A stretch of DNA of 64,000 bases from ZC4RG30 sp963726085 (GTDB lineage Bacteria > Pseudomonadota > Gammaproteobacteria > Steroidobacterales > Steroidobacteraceae), in NCBI GenBank assembly GCA_963726085.1, contig CAVSAR010000001.1, positions 1-64,000 of the forward strand. The letters are read 5' to 3'. The translations under genes and the position numbers were made by a program. Shown piece by piece: positions 16,307-25,657 of the stretch; position 1 is the stretch's first letter, and each line of letters opens with the position of its first letter. The notes under the pieces are model-generated. The model was not told where the DNA came from. It did no database searches and saw only the letters and a program-made list of their open reading frames with translations.

Positions 16307-18973
16307 ATGGCCGGTCCACAGAGACTGCGCCACGATGCCGGTAGCGGCACCGACCTGCTGCGCACGCCTCCACATTCGGTGGAGGCCGAGCAGGCCGTCC
16401 TTGGCGGCCTGCTGCTCGACACCGCGGCGTGGGACCAGGTCGGCGATTCCGTCGGCGCCGAGGATTTCTACCGTCCTGATCACCGGCTGATCTTCGAGGC
16501 CATCGCGGAGCTGGTGGCGCAGTCCAAGGTCTGCGACGTGGTCACCGTCTCCGAGCAGCTGGACCGCATCGGCAAGCTGCAGGACGCCGGCGGCCTGGCG
16601 TACCTGGGCACGCTGGCGCGCGATACGCCCACCGCCGCCAACGTTCGCGCCTATGCGCAGATCGTGCGCGAGCGAGCGTTGCTGCGCGCGCTGGTCAGCG
16701 TCGGCAGCGCCATTGCCGCCTCGGTGTTCAGCGATGACGGCATGTCGGCGCGCGACCTGGTCAACCAGGCAGAGCAGCGCGTCTTTGAAATCGCCGAGCG
16801 TGGCACGCGGCGCAGCGACGGCGCGCAATCCGTGCGCACCATGCTGCCGGCGCTGATCGACAAGATCGACGACTGGCATGCCAACCCCGACAAGATGCGC
16901 GGCATCGCCACCGGATTCACCGATTTCGACCACAAGACCGGCGGCCTGCGCGGCGGGGACCTGGTGATCGTTGCCGGGCGACCGTCCATGGGCAAGACCA
17001 CCCTGGCCATCAACATGGCCGAGAACGTGGCCCTGGACCAGAACGTGCGCGGTTCGGTGCTGGTATTCAGCATGGAAATGCCGGCCGAGCAGCTGATGAC
17101 CCGCATGCTGTCCTCCGTGGGCGGTGTGCCGCTGCACGACATTCGCAGCGGGCGCATCTCTGACCAGGATTGGGTGCGCATCACCAGCGCCACCAACCAG
17201 CTGGCGGAAGCGCGTCTGTTCATCGACGAGTCCCCGGGCCTCACGCCCACCGAGTTGCGGGCCCGCGCGCGCCGCGTCAAGCGCGAGCATGGACTGGACA
17301 TGGTGGTGGTGGATTATCTGCAGCTGATGCAGGTGACGGGCACCAAGGAAAACCGCGCCACGGAAATCTCCGAGATATCGCGCGGACTAAAGGCACTGGC
17401 AAAGGAACTCAACGTTCCTGTGATTGCATTGTCGCAGCTCAATCGCAGCGTCGAACAGCGCGAGAGCAAGAAGCCGGTGATGTCGGATCTGCGCGAATGT
17501 GTTGCCGGTGACACGCTGGTGTGCCTGACGGACGGCAGGCGGGTGCCGATTCGTGAGCTGGTGGGTTCAACCCCTGAAGTCTGGGCGGTTGATGAGCAGC
17601 AGAAGGTCGTGGCGGCGCGTTCGGACCTGGTGTGGTCCGTGGGGCGCAAGCAGACCCTGAGCGTTCAACTGGCCAGCGGGCGCTCGATTCGCGCCACTGC
17701 TGAACACAGATTGCTGGCCGGCACGGGCTGGGCGACGGTGTCGCAGCTTGCCGTGGGCGATCGCGTCGCGCTCTCGCGGCGCGTGCCGCAGCCCGCGCAG
17801 GTTCAAAGCTGGCCGGACCACCACTTGGTGCTGCTGGGGCATCTGGTCGGGGATGGCAGTTATCTTACTCATCAGCCGCTGCGTTATACGACCGCCTCCG
17901 AAGAGAACAGCGCGGCCGTGCGAGCGGCGGCTGAGGCATTCGGGTGTCGCGTCACCCGGCATGCCGGGCGCGGCGCCTGGCACCAGCTGGTCATCAGCGG
18001 CAACGGCAACCGTTGGCAGCCCGCCGGTGTGGGTGCGTGGCTCAAGGGCCTGGGAATCTTCGGCCAGCGCTCCCATGAAAAGCGCTTGCCTCCCGAGGTA
18101 TTCACGCTTGCGGACCGGCAGATTGCGCTGCTGCTGCGCCATCTGTGGGCTACGGATGGTTCGGTCACGCTGCGCAAGCCCGGGCAGCGCGGCGCAGCGC
18201 GGGTCTATTTCGCGACTTGCAGCCAGGTCTTGGCCAACGATGTGGCTGCATTGCTGCTGCGACTGGGCATCGTGGCGAGCATTAGGTGCGTCCACGCCGG
18301 CGCCGGTCGCCCGATGTATACGGTGGATGTCAGCGGCGCGGATGCGCAGAAGCAGTTCGTGAGCACGGTGGGCGGGATGGGTCCGCGCGCCGGTGCGGTG
18401 GACAGGCTGGCTGAAAACCTGGGCGGCATGCAGAGAAATCCGAACGTGGATACGCTGCCGGTAGAGGTCTTTGCCCAGGTACGCGCACAGATGAGTGCGC
18501 GCGGCGTCAGCACTCGCGCCATGGCCAGGATGCGCGGCACCTCATACGGCGGAACCAGTCATTTTCGCTTCGCCCCCAGCAGGCGGACACTGGCCAGTTA
18601 CGCGCAGCTCCTGGAAGTGCCCGAATTGCAGACCTGGGCCGATTCGGATCTTTTCTGGGATCGCATCACCGGCATCGAGCCGCAGGGCGAGGAAGAGGTG
18701 TTTGACCTGACCGTTCCGGGACCTGCCAGCTGGCTGGCCGACGGCGTGGTCACGCATAACTCCGGCGCCATTGAGCAGGATGCAGACATGATCCTGTTCA
18801 TCTATCGCGAAGAAGTCTATGACAAGAACACGCCGCGCAAAGGCGTGGCGGACATTGATCTGGCCAAGCATCGCAACGGCGAGACCGCGTATTTCCCGCT
18901 GACGTTCCAGGGGCAGTTCACGCGCTTCCAGAACTTCATGCCCGATGCGTTTGCGGAAGGGGTCCTGAGGTGA
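16307..18973 (+). CDS. dnaB: Replicative DNA helicase DnaB, interrupted by an intein
   Basis: The 888-residue precursor holds a normal DnaB helicase of 467 residues. The N-terminal collar domain starts near PPHSVEAEQAVLGGLLLD. A linker follows, then the RecA-like motor with Walker A GRPSMGKTT near 224-232 and DYLQLMQ for Walker B. The intein lies at residues 398-818, between SDLRE and SGAIEQDAD. The C-terminal 70 residues resume the motor domain (KHRNGETAYFPLTFQGQFTR). Helicase function depends on protein splicing. The gene lies between rplI and alr, as in many Gammaproteobacteria. The last codons run up to the alr start 13 nt away. Confidence 0.97.
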   Translation: MAGPQRLRHDAGSGTDLLRTPPHSVEAEQAVLGGLLLDTAAWDQVGDSVGAEDFYRPDHRLIFEAIAELVAQSKVCDVVTVSEQLDRIGKLQDAGGLAYLGTLARDTPTAANVRAYAQIVRERALLRALVSVGSAIAASVFSDDGMSARDLVNQAEQRVFEIAERGTRRSDGAQSVRTMLPALIDKIDDWHANPDKMRGIATGFTDFDHKTGGLRGGDLVIVAGRPSMGKTTLAINMAENVALDQNVRGSVLVFSMEMPAEQLMTRMLSSVGGVPLHDIRSGRISDQDWVRITSATNQLAEARLFIDESPGLTPTELRARARRVKREHGLDMVVVDYLQLMQVTGTKENRATEISEISRGLKALAKELNVPVIALSQLNRSVEQRESKKPVMSDLRECVAGDTLVCLTDGRRVPIRELVGSTPEVWAVDEQQKVVAARSDLVWSVGRKQTLSVQLASGRSIRATAEHRLLAGTGWATVSQLAVGDRVALSRRVPQPAQVQSWPDHHLVLLGHLVGDGSYLTHQPLRYTTASEENSAAVRAAAEAFGCRVTRHAGRGAWHQLVISGNGNRWQPAGVGAWLKGLGIFGQRSHEKRLPPEVFTLADRQIALLLRHLWATDGSVTLRKPGQRGAARVYFATCSQVLANDVAALLLRLGIVASIRCVHAGAGRPMYTVDVSGADAQKQFVSTVGGMGPRAGAVDRLAENLGGMQRNPNVDTLPVEVFAQVRAQMSARGVSTRAMARMRGTSYGGTSHFRFAPSRRTLASYAQLLEVPELQTWADSDLFWDRITGIEPQGEEEVFDLTVPGPASWLADGVVTHNSGAIEQDADMILFIYREEVYDKNTPRKGVADIDLAKHRNGETAYFPLTFQGQFTRFQNFMPDAFAEGVLR
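17498..18760 (+). other. Intein in DnaB with LAGLIDADG homing endonuclease
   Basis: This in-frame insert encodes 421 residues from Cys1 (TGT 17498) to a C-terminal His-Asn, followed by Ser+1 of the extein. Splicing blocks are visible: block A CVAGDTLVCLTDGRRVPIRE, block B IRATAEH with the TxxH pattern, block F EEEVFDLTVPGP and block G VVTHN. Two endonuclease motifs, LLGHLVGDGS and LLRHLWATDGS, flank the usual DOD core. A further segment (STRAMARMRGTSYGGTS) may be a DNA-recognition subdomain. The insertion point, after DLRE and before SG, appears to be that of the Rhodothermus DnaB intein, and the terminal blocks resemble it. All splicing residues are present, so it should be active. Confidence 0.95.
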
Positions 18974-18986
18974 AGGACCTGCTGAC

Positions 18987-20071
18987 TTGAGTTCGCTGAT
19001 CCGCGCCGAAGTCAGCGCGGCGGCGCTGCGCGGCAACTTGGCCCGTGTGCGCGAGGTGGCAGCAGGACGACGCGTGATGGCCGTCATCAAGGCCAATGCC
19101 TACGGCCATGGACTGGTCTCCACTGCACGGTGCCTGGCGGGAGCCGATGCATTCGGCGTGGCGCGGATGGAAGAGGCCGTGGCGCTGCGTGAGGCTGGGA
19201 TCGACTCGCCCATCGTATTGCTCGAAGGCGTGTTCTCCGCGGAGCAGCAGGCATTGGCGGCGCACCTGCAGCTCGGATCTTGTGGTGCACGAGGCGCAGC
19301 AGCTGGCGCTGCTTGAAGCAGCCGCAATTGGGCAACCCCTGGTGGTGTGGCTGAAGCTCGATACGGGAATGAACCGCCTGGGTTTTCGCGCGGCACAATT
19401 CGCCGGCGCGCTGGCGCGTTTGGCGGGGCTGCCAGGGGCAGTGCGCGAGGCGCGGCTGCTGACGCATTTCGCCTGCGCTGATGAACGTGGTGCGCCGATG
19501 ACCGGGGAGCAGCTGGCACGATTCGCCGCAGCTGACAGAGGGCAGGGGACTGGCGACCAGCCTTGCCAACTCCGCCGCGGTGTTCAGCCTGCCGGCCGCC
19601 CATGGGAACTGGATCCGGCCAGGACTGGCCCTTTATGGCGTTGCGCCGTTCACGGGGGAAACCGGCGCGGCGCTGGGACTGGTGCCGGCGATGCGCCTGG
19701 TGTCCACGGTGATCAGCCTGCGCGACGTGTCGCGCGGCGAAACCGTGGGCTATGGTGCGGCCTGGCGCGCGGCACGCGACTCGAAGATTGCGATCGTCGC
19801 CGCCGGCTATGGTGACGGACTGCTGCGCAGCCTCGCCCAAGGGTCGCCGGTGCTGGTCAACGGGCAGGCGTACCCGCTGGCCGGACGCGTGTCCATGGAC
19901 ATGATCGGCGTCGATGTGACCGACGCGGGCGATGGCCGGATTGCCCTGGGGGACCCGGCCATACTGTGGGGACCGGAACTGCCCGTCGAGAACGTGGCGC
20001 AGCGCGCCGGCACGATTCCCTACGAATTGCTGTGCGCAGTCAGCCAGCGGGTGCCGATCAGCGTGGGCTAG
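18987..20071 (+). pseudogene. alr: Alanine racemase, two frameshifts
   Basis: Three frames together give a complete alanine racemase (about 361 codons), which makes D-alanine for peptidoglycan with PLP. Segment 1 has the PLP-lysine motif VMAVIKANAYGHGL near residues 30-43. Segment 2 includes VWLKLDTGMNRLGFR. Segment 3 has SLANSAAVFSLP, RPGLALYGVAPF, VGYGAAWRA with the catalytic-side Tyr, and RVSMDMIGVDVTD. The length is 3n+2: one extra base near 19275 (CTCGGATC) and one near 19528 (GCCGCAG). The gene is normally essential unless another alr/dadX exists, so sequence error is the likely cause. It starts at TTG 18987, 13 nt after dnaB. Confidence 0.9.
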
Positions 20072-20083
20072 GGCGGGTGCGCC

Positions 20084-20557
20084 TCAGCTGGCATTCATCT
20101 GCGACTGCAGGTAGTTGGGCTCGCCAACCTTGTCGACCAGCTCCAGTTGGGTTTCCAGGTGGTCCACGTGCTGTTCGGTGTCCTTCAGGATGTCCTCGAA
20201 TAACTCGCGACTGACGTAGTCGCGCGCGGATTCGCAGTATTCAATGGCGTCCTTGAGGTGTGCCTGGGCGCTGCGCTCGGCCTTCAGGTCGCACGTCAGG
20301 ATCTCCACCACCGACTCACCGACCAGCAGCTTGCCCAGATCCTGCAGGTTGGGCAGTCCCCCGATCACCAGCACGCGCTCGATGAGCTTGTCGGCGTGCT
20401 TCATCTCGCCGATGGACTCGTCGTGCTCGAACTTGGCCAGGCGCTCGAAACCCCAGTTCTTGAGCATCCGGTAGTGCAGGAAGTACTGGTTGACCGCCGT
20501 CAGTTCCATCTTGAGCTGGGCGTTGAGGAAACCGATGACCTTCTTGTCGCCTTGCAT
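20084..20557 (-). CDS. bfr: Bacterioferritin
   Basis: Bacterioferritin forms a 24-subunit iron-storage shell with haem between dimers. The 157-residue protein has Glu18, Glu51, His54, Glu94 and His130 of the ferroxidase centre and Met52, the haem ligand (IGEMKHADKLIE). The sixth usual ligand, Glu127, is Thr here (LKDTEQHVDHLE), which could weaken the di-iron site. The rest is normal, including the C-terminal NYLQSQM. It is divergent from bfd, 124 bp away, as expected for a storage/release pair. Confidence 0.95.
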   Translation of the reverse strand: MQGDKKVIGFLNAQLKMELTAVNQYFLHYRMLKNWGFERLAKFEHDESIGEMKHADKLIERVLVIGGLPNLQDLGKLLVGESVVEILTCDLKAERSAQAHLKDAIEYCESARDYVSRELFEDILKDTEQHVDHLETQLELVDKVGEPNYLQSQMNAS

Positions 20558-20681
20558 AACTGGTTGTCCTGGCAGCTAAATCAGTGAAAGGGACGAGGCT
20601 GGACGGTATCAGGTTCGATTTGGAGGGGTCGGAGTGGGTATTGCTTGCTAACAAGAAGCGTTCGCATTACGATAACTCACC

Positions 20682-20912
20682 ATGATCGTTTGCGTATGCC
20701 ACAACATTTCGGAGCGCGATATCGCGCGGGAAGCCGCCTCGGGGTGCCGCAGCTTTGCGGCCCTGCAGGACCAACTGCAGGTGGGTCAGGGCTGTGGTAC
20801 CTGCCTGGGCAGTGCCCGGGAGTGCTTTGCCGAGCATCGATCCGCGCCCCACCCGCGGGGCGCCAACCTGCCTCAGCTTTCGAAGAACCCCATCTTCACG
20901 CCGGCCAGCTGA
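20682..20912 (+). CDS. bfd: Bacterioferritin-associated ferredoxin
   Basis: A 76-residue [2Fe-2S] protein. The cluster ligands are Cys4 and Cys6 (MIVCVCHN) and Cys38 and Cys41 (GCGTCLGSARE), the Bfd pattern. Bfd docks on bacterioferritin and reduces the stored iron for release. Its last 40 nt overlap, in the opposite direction, the end of the FHA gene at 20873. The C-terminal tail after about residue 52 is probably unstructured. Expression is normally induced by iron limitation; I did not find a convincing Fur box in the 124-bp divergent region. Confidence 0.93.
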   Translation: MIVCVCHNISERDIAREAASGCRSFAALQDQLQVGQGCGTCLGSARECFAEHRSAPHPRGANLPQLSKNPIFTPAS

Positions 20913-21577
20913 ATCACGTCGTTGTCGACCAGCCTGCGGACCTGCGCGCCGATGGGCGTGCCATTGACCAGCGGATAGTTGTCGGGTGCATCCGCGTCCA
21001 CGTGCACGATATAGAACCCGTCAGCCCGCCGCGTGATGGCTGCCACCTGGATGCCAGGGCGGCCCAGCGTGGTCAGGGCCTTGACCAGTTCCAGCTCGCG
21101 GCCGGCAAAAGCCCCTGAAAGCACCTGCAGCCGGGCCTTCTTGACCGGCTGATTGGCCCCATCGGGCAGGGCGCGGCGCGTGGTGGTCGCGCCGGTTTCC
21201 AGCGCCGCGCGGGCGGCCTGGATCCTTTCTATGGGGCGCTGCGACGGCTGGATCACCATCGTCTTCTCGAATTCGTCCTGCTGGGCGTCGTCGTCCTCGA
21301 CAAAGCGCAGCTGGTGGTGCCCGGCGGTTATCACGTCGCCGTGCTGCAGGGCGTGCTTCTTGATCAGCTTGCCGTTGACGTAGGTGCCGTTGGTGCTGTT
21401 GAGGTCCTCAAGGAACGAGTCATTGAGGATATTGATGATCAGGGAGTGGTGGCCGCTGACGGCCGGGTTATCGATCCGGATGTCATTGTCCGGGAGGCGC
21501 CCGACCGTGTAGCGCTCCTTGTTCATGTTGTATTCGGCCAGCACCTGACCGTCCAAACTCAATATCAACCGTGCCAT
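20873..21577 (-). CDS. FHA-domain protein with two FHA folds
   Basis: A 234-residue cytoplasmic protein. The N-terminal FHA domain (about residues 20-95) keeps the phosphothreonine-binding residues: GRLPDNDIRID, SGHHS and DLNSTNGTYVNG. A linker with EKTMVI near residue 107, a possible Thr phosphorylation site, leads to a degenerate C-terminal FHA-like domain (TTLGRPG, then VNGTPIGAQ). The start is ATG at 21577. It follows a PP2C phosphatase gene by 16 nt on the same strand. FHA and PP2C pairs usually act with a Ser/Thr kinase, but none is encoded in the window. Confidence 0.88.
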   Translation of the reverse strand: MARLILSLDGQVLAEYNMNKERYTVGRLPDNDIRIDNPAVSGHHSLIINILNDSFLEDLNSTNGTYVNGKLIKKHALQHGDVITAGHHQLRFVEDDDAQQDEFEKTMVIQPSQRPIERIQAARAALETGATTTRRALPDGANQPVKKARLQVLSGAFAGRELELVKALTTLGRPGIQVAAITRRADGFYIVHVDADAPDNYPLVNGTPIGAQVRRLVDNDVIQLAGVKMGFFES

Positions 21578-21593
21578 GTTGTGCGCCCTAGGG

Positions 21594-22418
21594 TCAGCTG
21601 AACCACTTCAATATTCTGTCAAATATACCGTGCCGGACCGGGAAGGAGTCCAGAACCTGAGCCATGACAACCGAAATGTTGTCCTTCCCGCCGTTGTCGT
21701 TGGCCAATTGAATCAGATGTTGCGCAACGGAATTGAGATTTGCCCCGAAAGTACTGATAGTCAGGACCATATCGTCGTCCTCGACCATGTCTGACAGCCC
21801 GTCAGAGCACAGCAGGTATATGTCTCCTTTGTGGACAGGGTGCTGCTGGATCTCAACCTCGACGTTGGATTCCACCCCCAGGGCCCGGGTCACATAATTC
21901 TTGTTGGAGGCCCGCTGGGCCTCCTCCGGGGAATAGAACCCACGGTCCACCAGTTCCTGCAGCAGGGAGTGGTCCAGGGTGACCTGCTCGATGGCGCCGC
22001 CGCGCACGCGATAGATGCGCGAGTCCCCGACGTGCGCTATCGACACCCGGTCATCGAAGAACAGGGCCGCCACCACGGTCGTGCCCATCCCCTCGCAATG
22101 CGGCTGGCTGCGCGCGGTCTGGTAGATGATCTTGTTGGCCCGCTGGATGGCGTCACGCAGGATGATGCTGGGACGTGACATGCCGCTGTTGTCATCGGCG
22201 AGGCTTAAGTTTTCACGACCCACCGATTCGCGGATCAGGTTGAACACGGTCTTGACGGCAATACCGCTGGCCACCTCGCCGGCGTTGTATCCGCCCATGC
22301 CGTCGGCGAGCACTACCAGGCCCAGTTCGCCGTCGAAGGCGATCATGTCCTCGTTGTGCTCTCGGACCCTGCCGGTGTCGGTCTGACCGACGCACAGCAA
22401 CTTCCCTTTCAGGCTCAT
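21594..22418 (-). CDS. PP2C-family Ser/Thr protein phosphatase
   Basis: A 274-residue PPM/PP2C phosphatase of the Stp/PrpC type. The metal-binding aspartates are visible: an early NEDMIAFDGE, LADGMGGYNAGE near 39-50, HVGDSRIYRVRGG, LLCSDGLSDMVEDDD and GGKDNISVVM. It should remove phosphate from Ser/Thr, probably on the neighbouring FHA protein's partner or related targets. A C-terminal tail of about 25 residues (VRHGIFDRILKWF) lies beyond the catalytic fold. The gene is upstream of, and probably co-transcribed with, the FHA gene, and is divergent from radA. Confidence 0.92.
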   Translation of the reverse strand: MSLKGKLLCVGQTDTGRVREHNEDMIAFDGELGLVVLADGMGGYNAGEVASGIAVKTVFNLIRESVGRENLSLADDNSGMSRPSIILRDAIQRANKIIYQTARSQPHCEGMGTTVVAALFFDDRVSIAHVGDSRIYRVRGGAIEQVTLDHSLLQELVDRGFYSPEEAQRASNKNYVTRALGVESNVEVEIQQHPVHKGDIYLLCSDGLSDMVEDDDMVLTISTFGANLNSVAQHLIQLANDNGGKDNISVVMAQVLDSFPVRHGIFDRILKWFS

Positions 22419-22568
22419 CGGTCGAATCGTACTTGAACTTGCCTCTCGTCTGCACTCGATAAGCGCTTGTTTTGTGAACCTTTGCGTCGGTTCTGAGCAG
22501 CAGTTCGCGTGTTACGATCAGCGCCACCCCTTCTCTGCTGACTGGGCCTTAGAGCCCCGGAACGTCCC

Positions 22569-23952
22569 TTGGCCCGACCCCAACTGGTCCACATTTGCGC
22601 AGCTTGCCAGGGCCAATCGGTCAAATGGCAGGGGCAGTGCCCGCACTGTGGCGAATGGAACACGCTTTCCGGCCCGACTGTCCTGGGCAAGGCGGCGGTA
22701 GCGGATCGGCGCGGCAGGCCCCTGGTTGCAACCGGTACCACGGCACTTACGGAATCAATGCTTTCTGCCGGTTCGGCCACGCAGCGGCTGGCATCGGGCC
22801 TGGGTGAGTTGGACCGGGTTCTGGGTGGCGGCTTGGTTGCCGGATCGGTCACCCTGCTGGGAGGAGAACCCGGCATCGGCAAGTCCACGCTGCTGCTGCA
22901 GGTCGCACAGGCGGTGGGCAGTCAGCGTGCCGTGCTGTACGTGAGTGGGGAGGAATCCTCGGCCCAGATCGCCTTGCGGGCACAGCGCCTGGGTGGTGGC
23001 TACGACCGTGTGCAGGTGGCCACGGAAACCGACTTGGACAGCGTGTTGGAACTTGCGCAGGCCAGTGCGCCGGCCCTTCTGGTCATCGATTCCATCCAGA
23101 CCCTGTCCAGCACGGCAGTGCCCAATGCCGCCGGCTCGGTGACGCAGCTGCGCGAATGCACCGCCGCGCTGGTCCGGCACGCCAAAGCCACGGGTGTGGC
23201 GGTGCTGATCGTCGGGCATGTGACCAAGGACGGGGCGATCGCCGGTCCGCGCTTGCTCGAACATCTGGTCGACACGGTGCTGTATTTCGAGCGCGATGCC
23301 GGCAGCCGCTTTCGCCGGGTGCGCGCGGCCAAGAACCGCTTCGGCGCCGCCAATGAGCTGGGCTTCTTCCTGATGCAGGAAAACGGCCTGCGCGAGGTAC
23401 GCAATCCCTCGGCCATTTTCCTGTCGCGCGCGCCACAGCCGGTAATCGGCAGCCTTGTCATGGTCACGCGCGATGGCACGCGGCCGTTGCTGGTGGAAGT
23501 GCAGGGGCTGGTCGATCCCGCGCGTTTCGGGGCGCCGCGGCGCGTTGCCCAGGGCATCGACGCCGGACGACTGGCCATGGTGCTGGCGGTGTTGCACCGG
23601 CATGCGGGCATCGACCTGCAGCAACATGATGTGTTTGCCAATGTGGTCGGCGGTCTGGACATCGATGAGCCGGCCTGGGACTTGCCGGTGGCCATTGCCC
23701 TGGCTTCCAGCCTGCGCGATATCGCGTTGCCGCCGGATCTGGTCGTGTTCGGCGAGCTTGGGCTCACCGGGGAAGTGCGGCCGGTTACCTACGGGGAAGA
23801 GCGGGTGCGGGAGGCTGCGAAGCTGGGATTTCGCCGCGCGCTGGTGCCCCAGGAAAATCTGCCGCGCGCGCCGAGTGGCGGGCATCGAAGCGCACGGGGT
23901 GGCCAGGATCGACGCGGCATTGAACGCCGCGCTGGGTCGGGCGCCCGTATAA
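22569..23952 (+). pseudogene. radA: DNA repair protein RadA, one frameshift near the 3' end
   Basis: RadA is a RecA-like branch-migration ATPase for recombination. The main frame shows the N-terminal zinc finger (CAACQGQSVKWQGQCPHC), Walker A GGEPGIGKSTLL, the RadA motif KNRFGAANELGFF and the Lon-like C-terminal domain. Near 23874 one base is extra: after LPRAP the correct continuation is VAGIEAHGVARIDAALNAAL in the next frame, ending at TAA 23952. The length is 3n+1. As read, the last roughly 25 residues are replaced by a longer unrelated tail that runs into ffh. The start is TTG at 22569. Sequence error is likely, because the rest is fully conserved. Confidence 0.9.
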
Positions 23953-23959
23953 TTGAGCG

Positions 23960-25327
23960 ATGTTCGATCGACTGACTGAGCGGCTGTCCAAGGCCGTAGA
24001 CACCCTGCGCGGCCGCGGCCGCCTGACCGACGAAAACATCGGCGAGACCCTGCGCGAGGTACGCATGGCGCTGCTGGAAGCGGACGTCGCGCTGCCAGTG
24101 GTCAAGGGCTTCATCGACCAGGTCAAGGCAAAGGCGCTGGGCACTGAGGTGGTCGGCAGCCTGACGCCAGGACAGGCGCTGGTGGGCGTGATCCACGACG
24201 AGCTGGTGGCCCTGATGGGCGGCCAGCGCCAGGAGTTGAACCTTCGGGTGCAGCCGCCGGCCGTGATCCTGCTGGCCGGCCTGCAGGGCGCGGGCAAGAC
24301 CACTACCGCCGGCAAGCTGGCACGGCAGCTGGTCGAAGCGCGCAAACGAGTGCTGCTGGTCAGCACCGACATCCGTCGCCCCGCGGCCGTGCTGCAGCTG
24401 CAACGACTGGCCACGCAGGTGGGCGCGGATTTCTTCCCCGTGGCCGCCGGCGCGCAGCCGCGCGCCATCGCTGCGGATTCACTGGCCGAGGCGCGTCGCG
24501 GCGTCTACGACGTGCTGATCGTGGATACGGCCGGCCGCCTGCACGTGGATGCGGAGCTGATGCGCGAAGTGCAGGACATTGACGCTGCGGTCACGCCGCA
24601 CGAGCGCCTGTTCGTGGTCGATGCCATGGCCGGGCAGGATGCCGTCAACTCGGCGCGCGCATTTGGCGAGGCGCTGGCGCTGACCGGCGTGATCCTGACC
24701 AAGGCCGATGGCGATGCACGCGGTGGCGTGGCGCTGTCGGTGCGCCAGGTCACCGGGCAACCCATCCTTTTCGTCGGCACCGGTGAAAAGAGCGAGGCGC
24801 TGGAGCCGTTTGACCCGGATCGCATGGCGCGGCGCATCCTGGGCATGGGCGATGTCGTGTCCCTGGTCGAGGACGTGCGACGCAACGTCGACGCCGAGCA
24901 GGCCGAGAAGCTGGCCAAGAAGATGTCCAGCGGCAAGGGCTTCGACTTCAACGATCTCAAGGGCCAGCTACAGCAACTGCTCAAGATGGGCGGCATGGCG
25001 CAGATGCTGGACAAGCTGCCCGGCGGGGCGGCCATGGCCCGCAAGCTCCCGGCAGGCCAGGGCGACAAGGAGCTCAAGGGCCAGATCGCCCTGATCGATT
25101 CCATGACCCCCCGGGAGCGCCGGCGGCCGGAAATCATCGATGGTTCGCGGCGGCGCCGCATTGCAGCAGGGGCCGGAATGCAGGTCCAGGACGTCAACCG
25201 GCTGCTAAAGCAGCACCAGGGCATGCAGAAGATGATGAAGCAGCTGGGCGGGGGCAAACTGCAGCGCATGATGGGCGCCATGGCCGGCAAACTGGGTGGT
25301 GGTGGCCCATTTGCTCCAAACCGTTGA
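23960..25327 (+). CDS. ffh: Signal recognition particle protein Ffh (SRP54)
   Basis: Ffh binds 4.5S RNA and signal sequences of nascent membrane proteins. The 455-residue protein has the N domain, the G domain with Walker A GLQGAGKTTTAGKLA near 108-122, DTAGRLHVDAELM and TKADGDARGG, and the Met-rich M domain from about 300 (LLKMGGMAQMLDKLPGG, then MMKQLGGGKLQRMMGAM). The length is normal. It starts 7 nt after the restored radA stop and leads into rpsP-rimM-trmD-rplS, a conserved order. The matching RNA gene is at 47076. Confidence 0.97.
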   Translation: MFDRLTERLSKAVDTLRGRGRLTDENIGETLREVRMALLEADVALPVVKGFIDQVKAKALGTEVVGSLTPGQALVGVIHDELVALMGGQRQELNLRVQPPAVILLAGLQGAGKTTTAGKLARQLVEARKRVLLVSTDIRRPAAVLQLQRLATQVGADFFPVAAGAQPRAIAADSLAEARRGVYDVLIVDTAGRLHVDAELMREVQDIDAAVTPHERLFVVDAMAGQDAVNSARAFGEALALTGVILTKADGDARGGVALSVRQVTGQPILFVGTGEKSEALEPFDPDRMARRILGMGDVVSLVEDVRRNVDAEQAEKLAKKMSSGKGFDFNDLKGQLQQLLKMGGMAQMLDKLPGGAAMARKLPAGQGDKELKGQIALIDSMTPRERRRPEIIDGSRRRRIAAGAGMQVQDVNRLLKQHQGMQKMMKQLGGGKLQRMMGAMAGKLGGGGPFAPNR

Positions 25328-25379
25328 TCTGCGTAGAATCCGCGCTCTTTTTCGACCCCGACTGACGGCCAATATCCCT

Positions 25380-25643
25380 ATGGTGACGATTCGTTTGACC
25401 CGGCGCGGTGCGCGCAACACGCCCTTCTATCATGTGGTGGTCACTGACCATCGCAAGCGCCAGGGCGGCAAGAGCCTGGAGATGGTGGGATTCTTCAATC
25501 CGACTGCCAGGCGTAATGATCCGAAGATCCGGCTCGACCTGCCGCGCATCGATCACTGGCTTGCCAAGGGCGCGCAGCAGTCCGAGCGCGTAGGTGCGCT
25601 GGTAAAGGCATATCGCAAGCAGTCGGCTGCCGCAACCGGCTGA
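25380..25643 (+). CDS. rpsP: 30S ribosomal protein S16
   Basis: An 87-residue S16 beginning MVTIRLTRRGARNTPFYHVV, with GFFNPTARRNDPKIRLDLPR in the middle. S16 binds 16S rRNA early and is needed for 30S assembly. The ATG at 25380 is chosen over upstream in-frame codons because it gives the canonical N-terminus. First gene of the rpsP-rimM-trmD-rplS operon. Confidence 0.97.
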   Translation: MVTIRLTRRGARNTPFYHVVVTDHRKRQGGKSLEMVGFFNPTARRNDPKIRLDLPRIDHWLAKGAQQSERVGALVKAYRKQSAAATG

Positions 25644-25657
25644 AGCCGGCATTGCAA

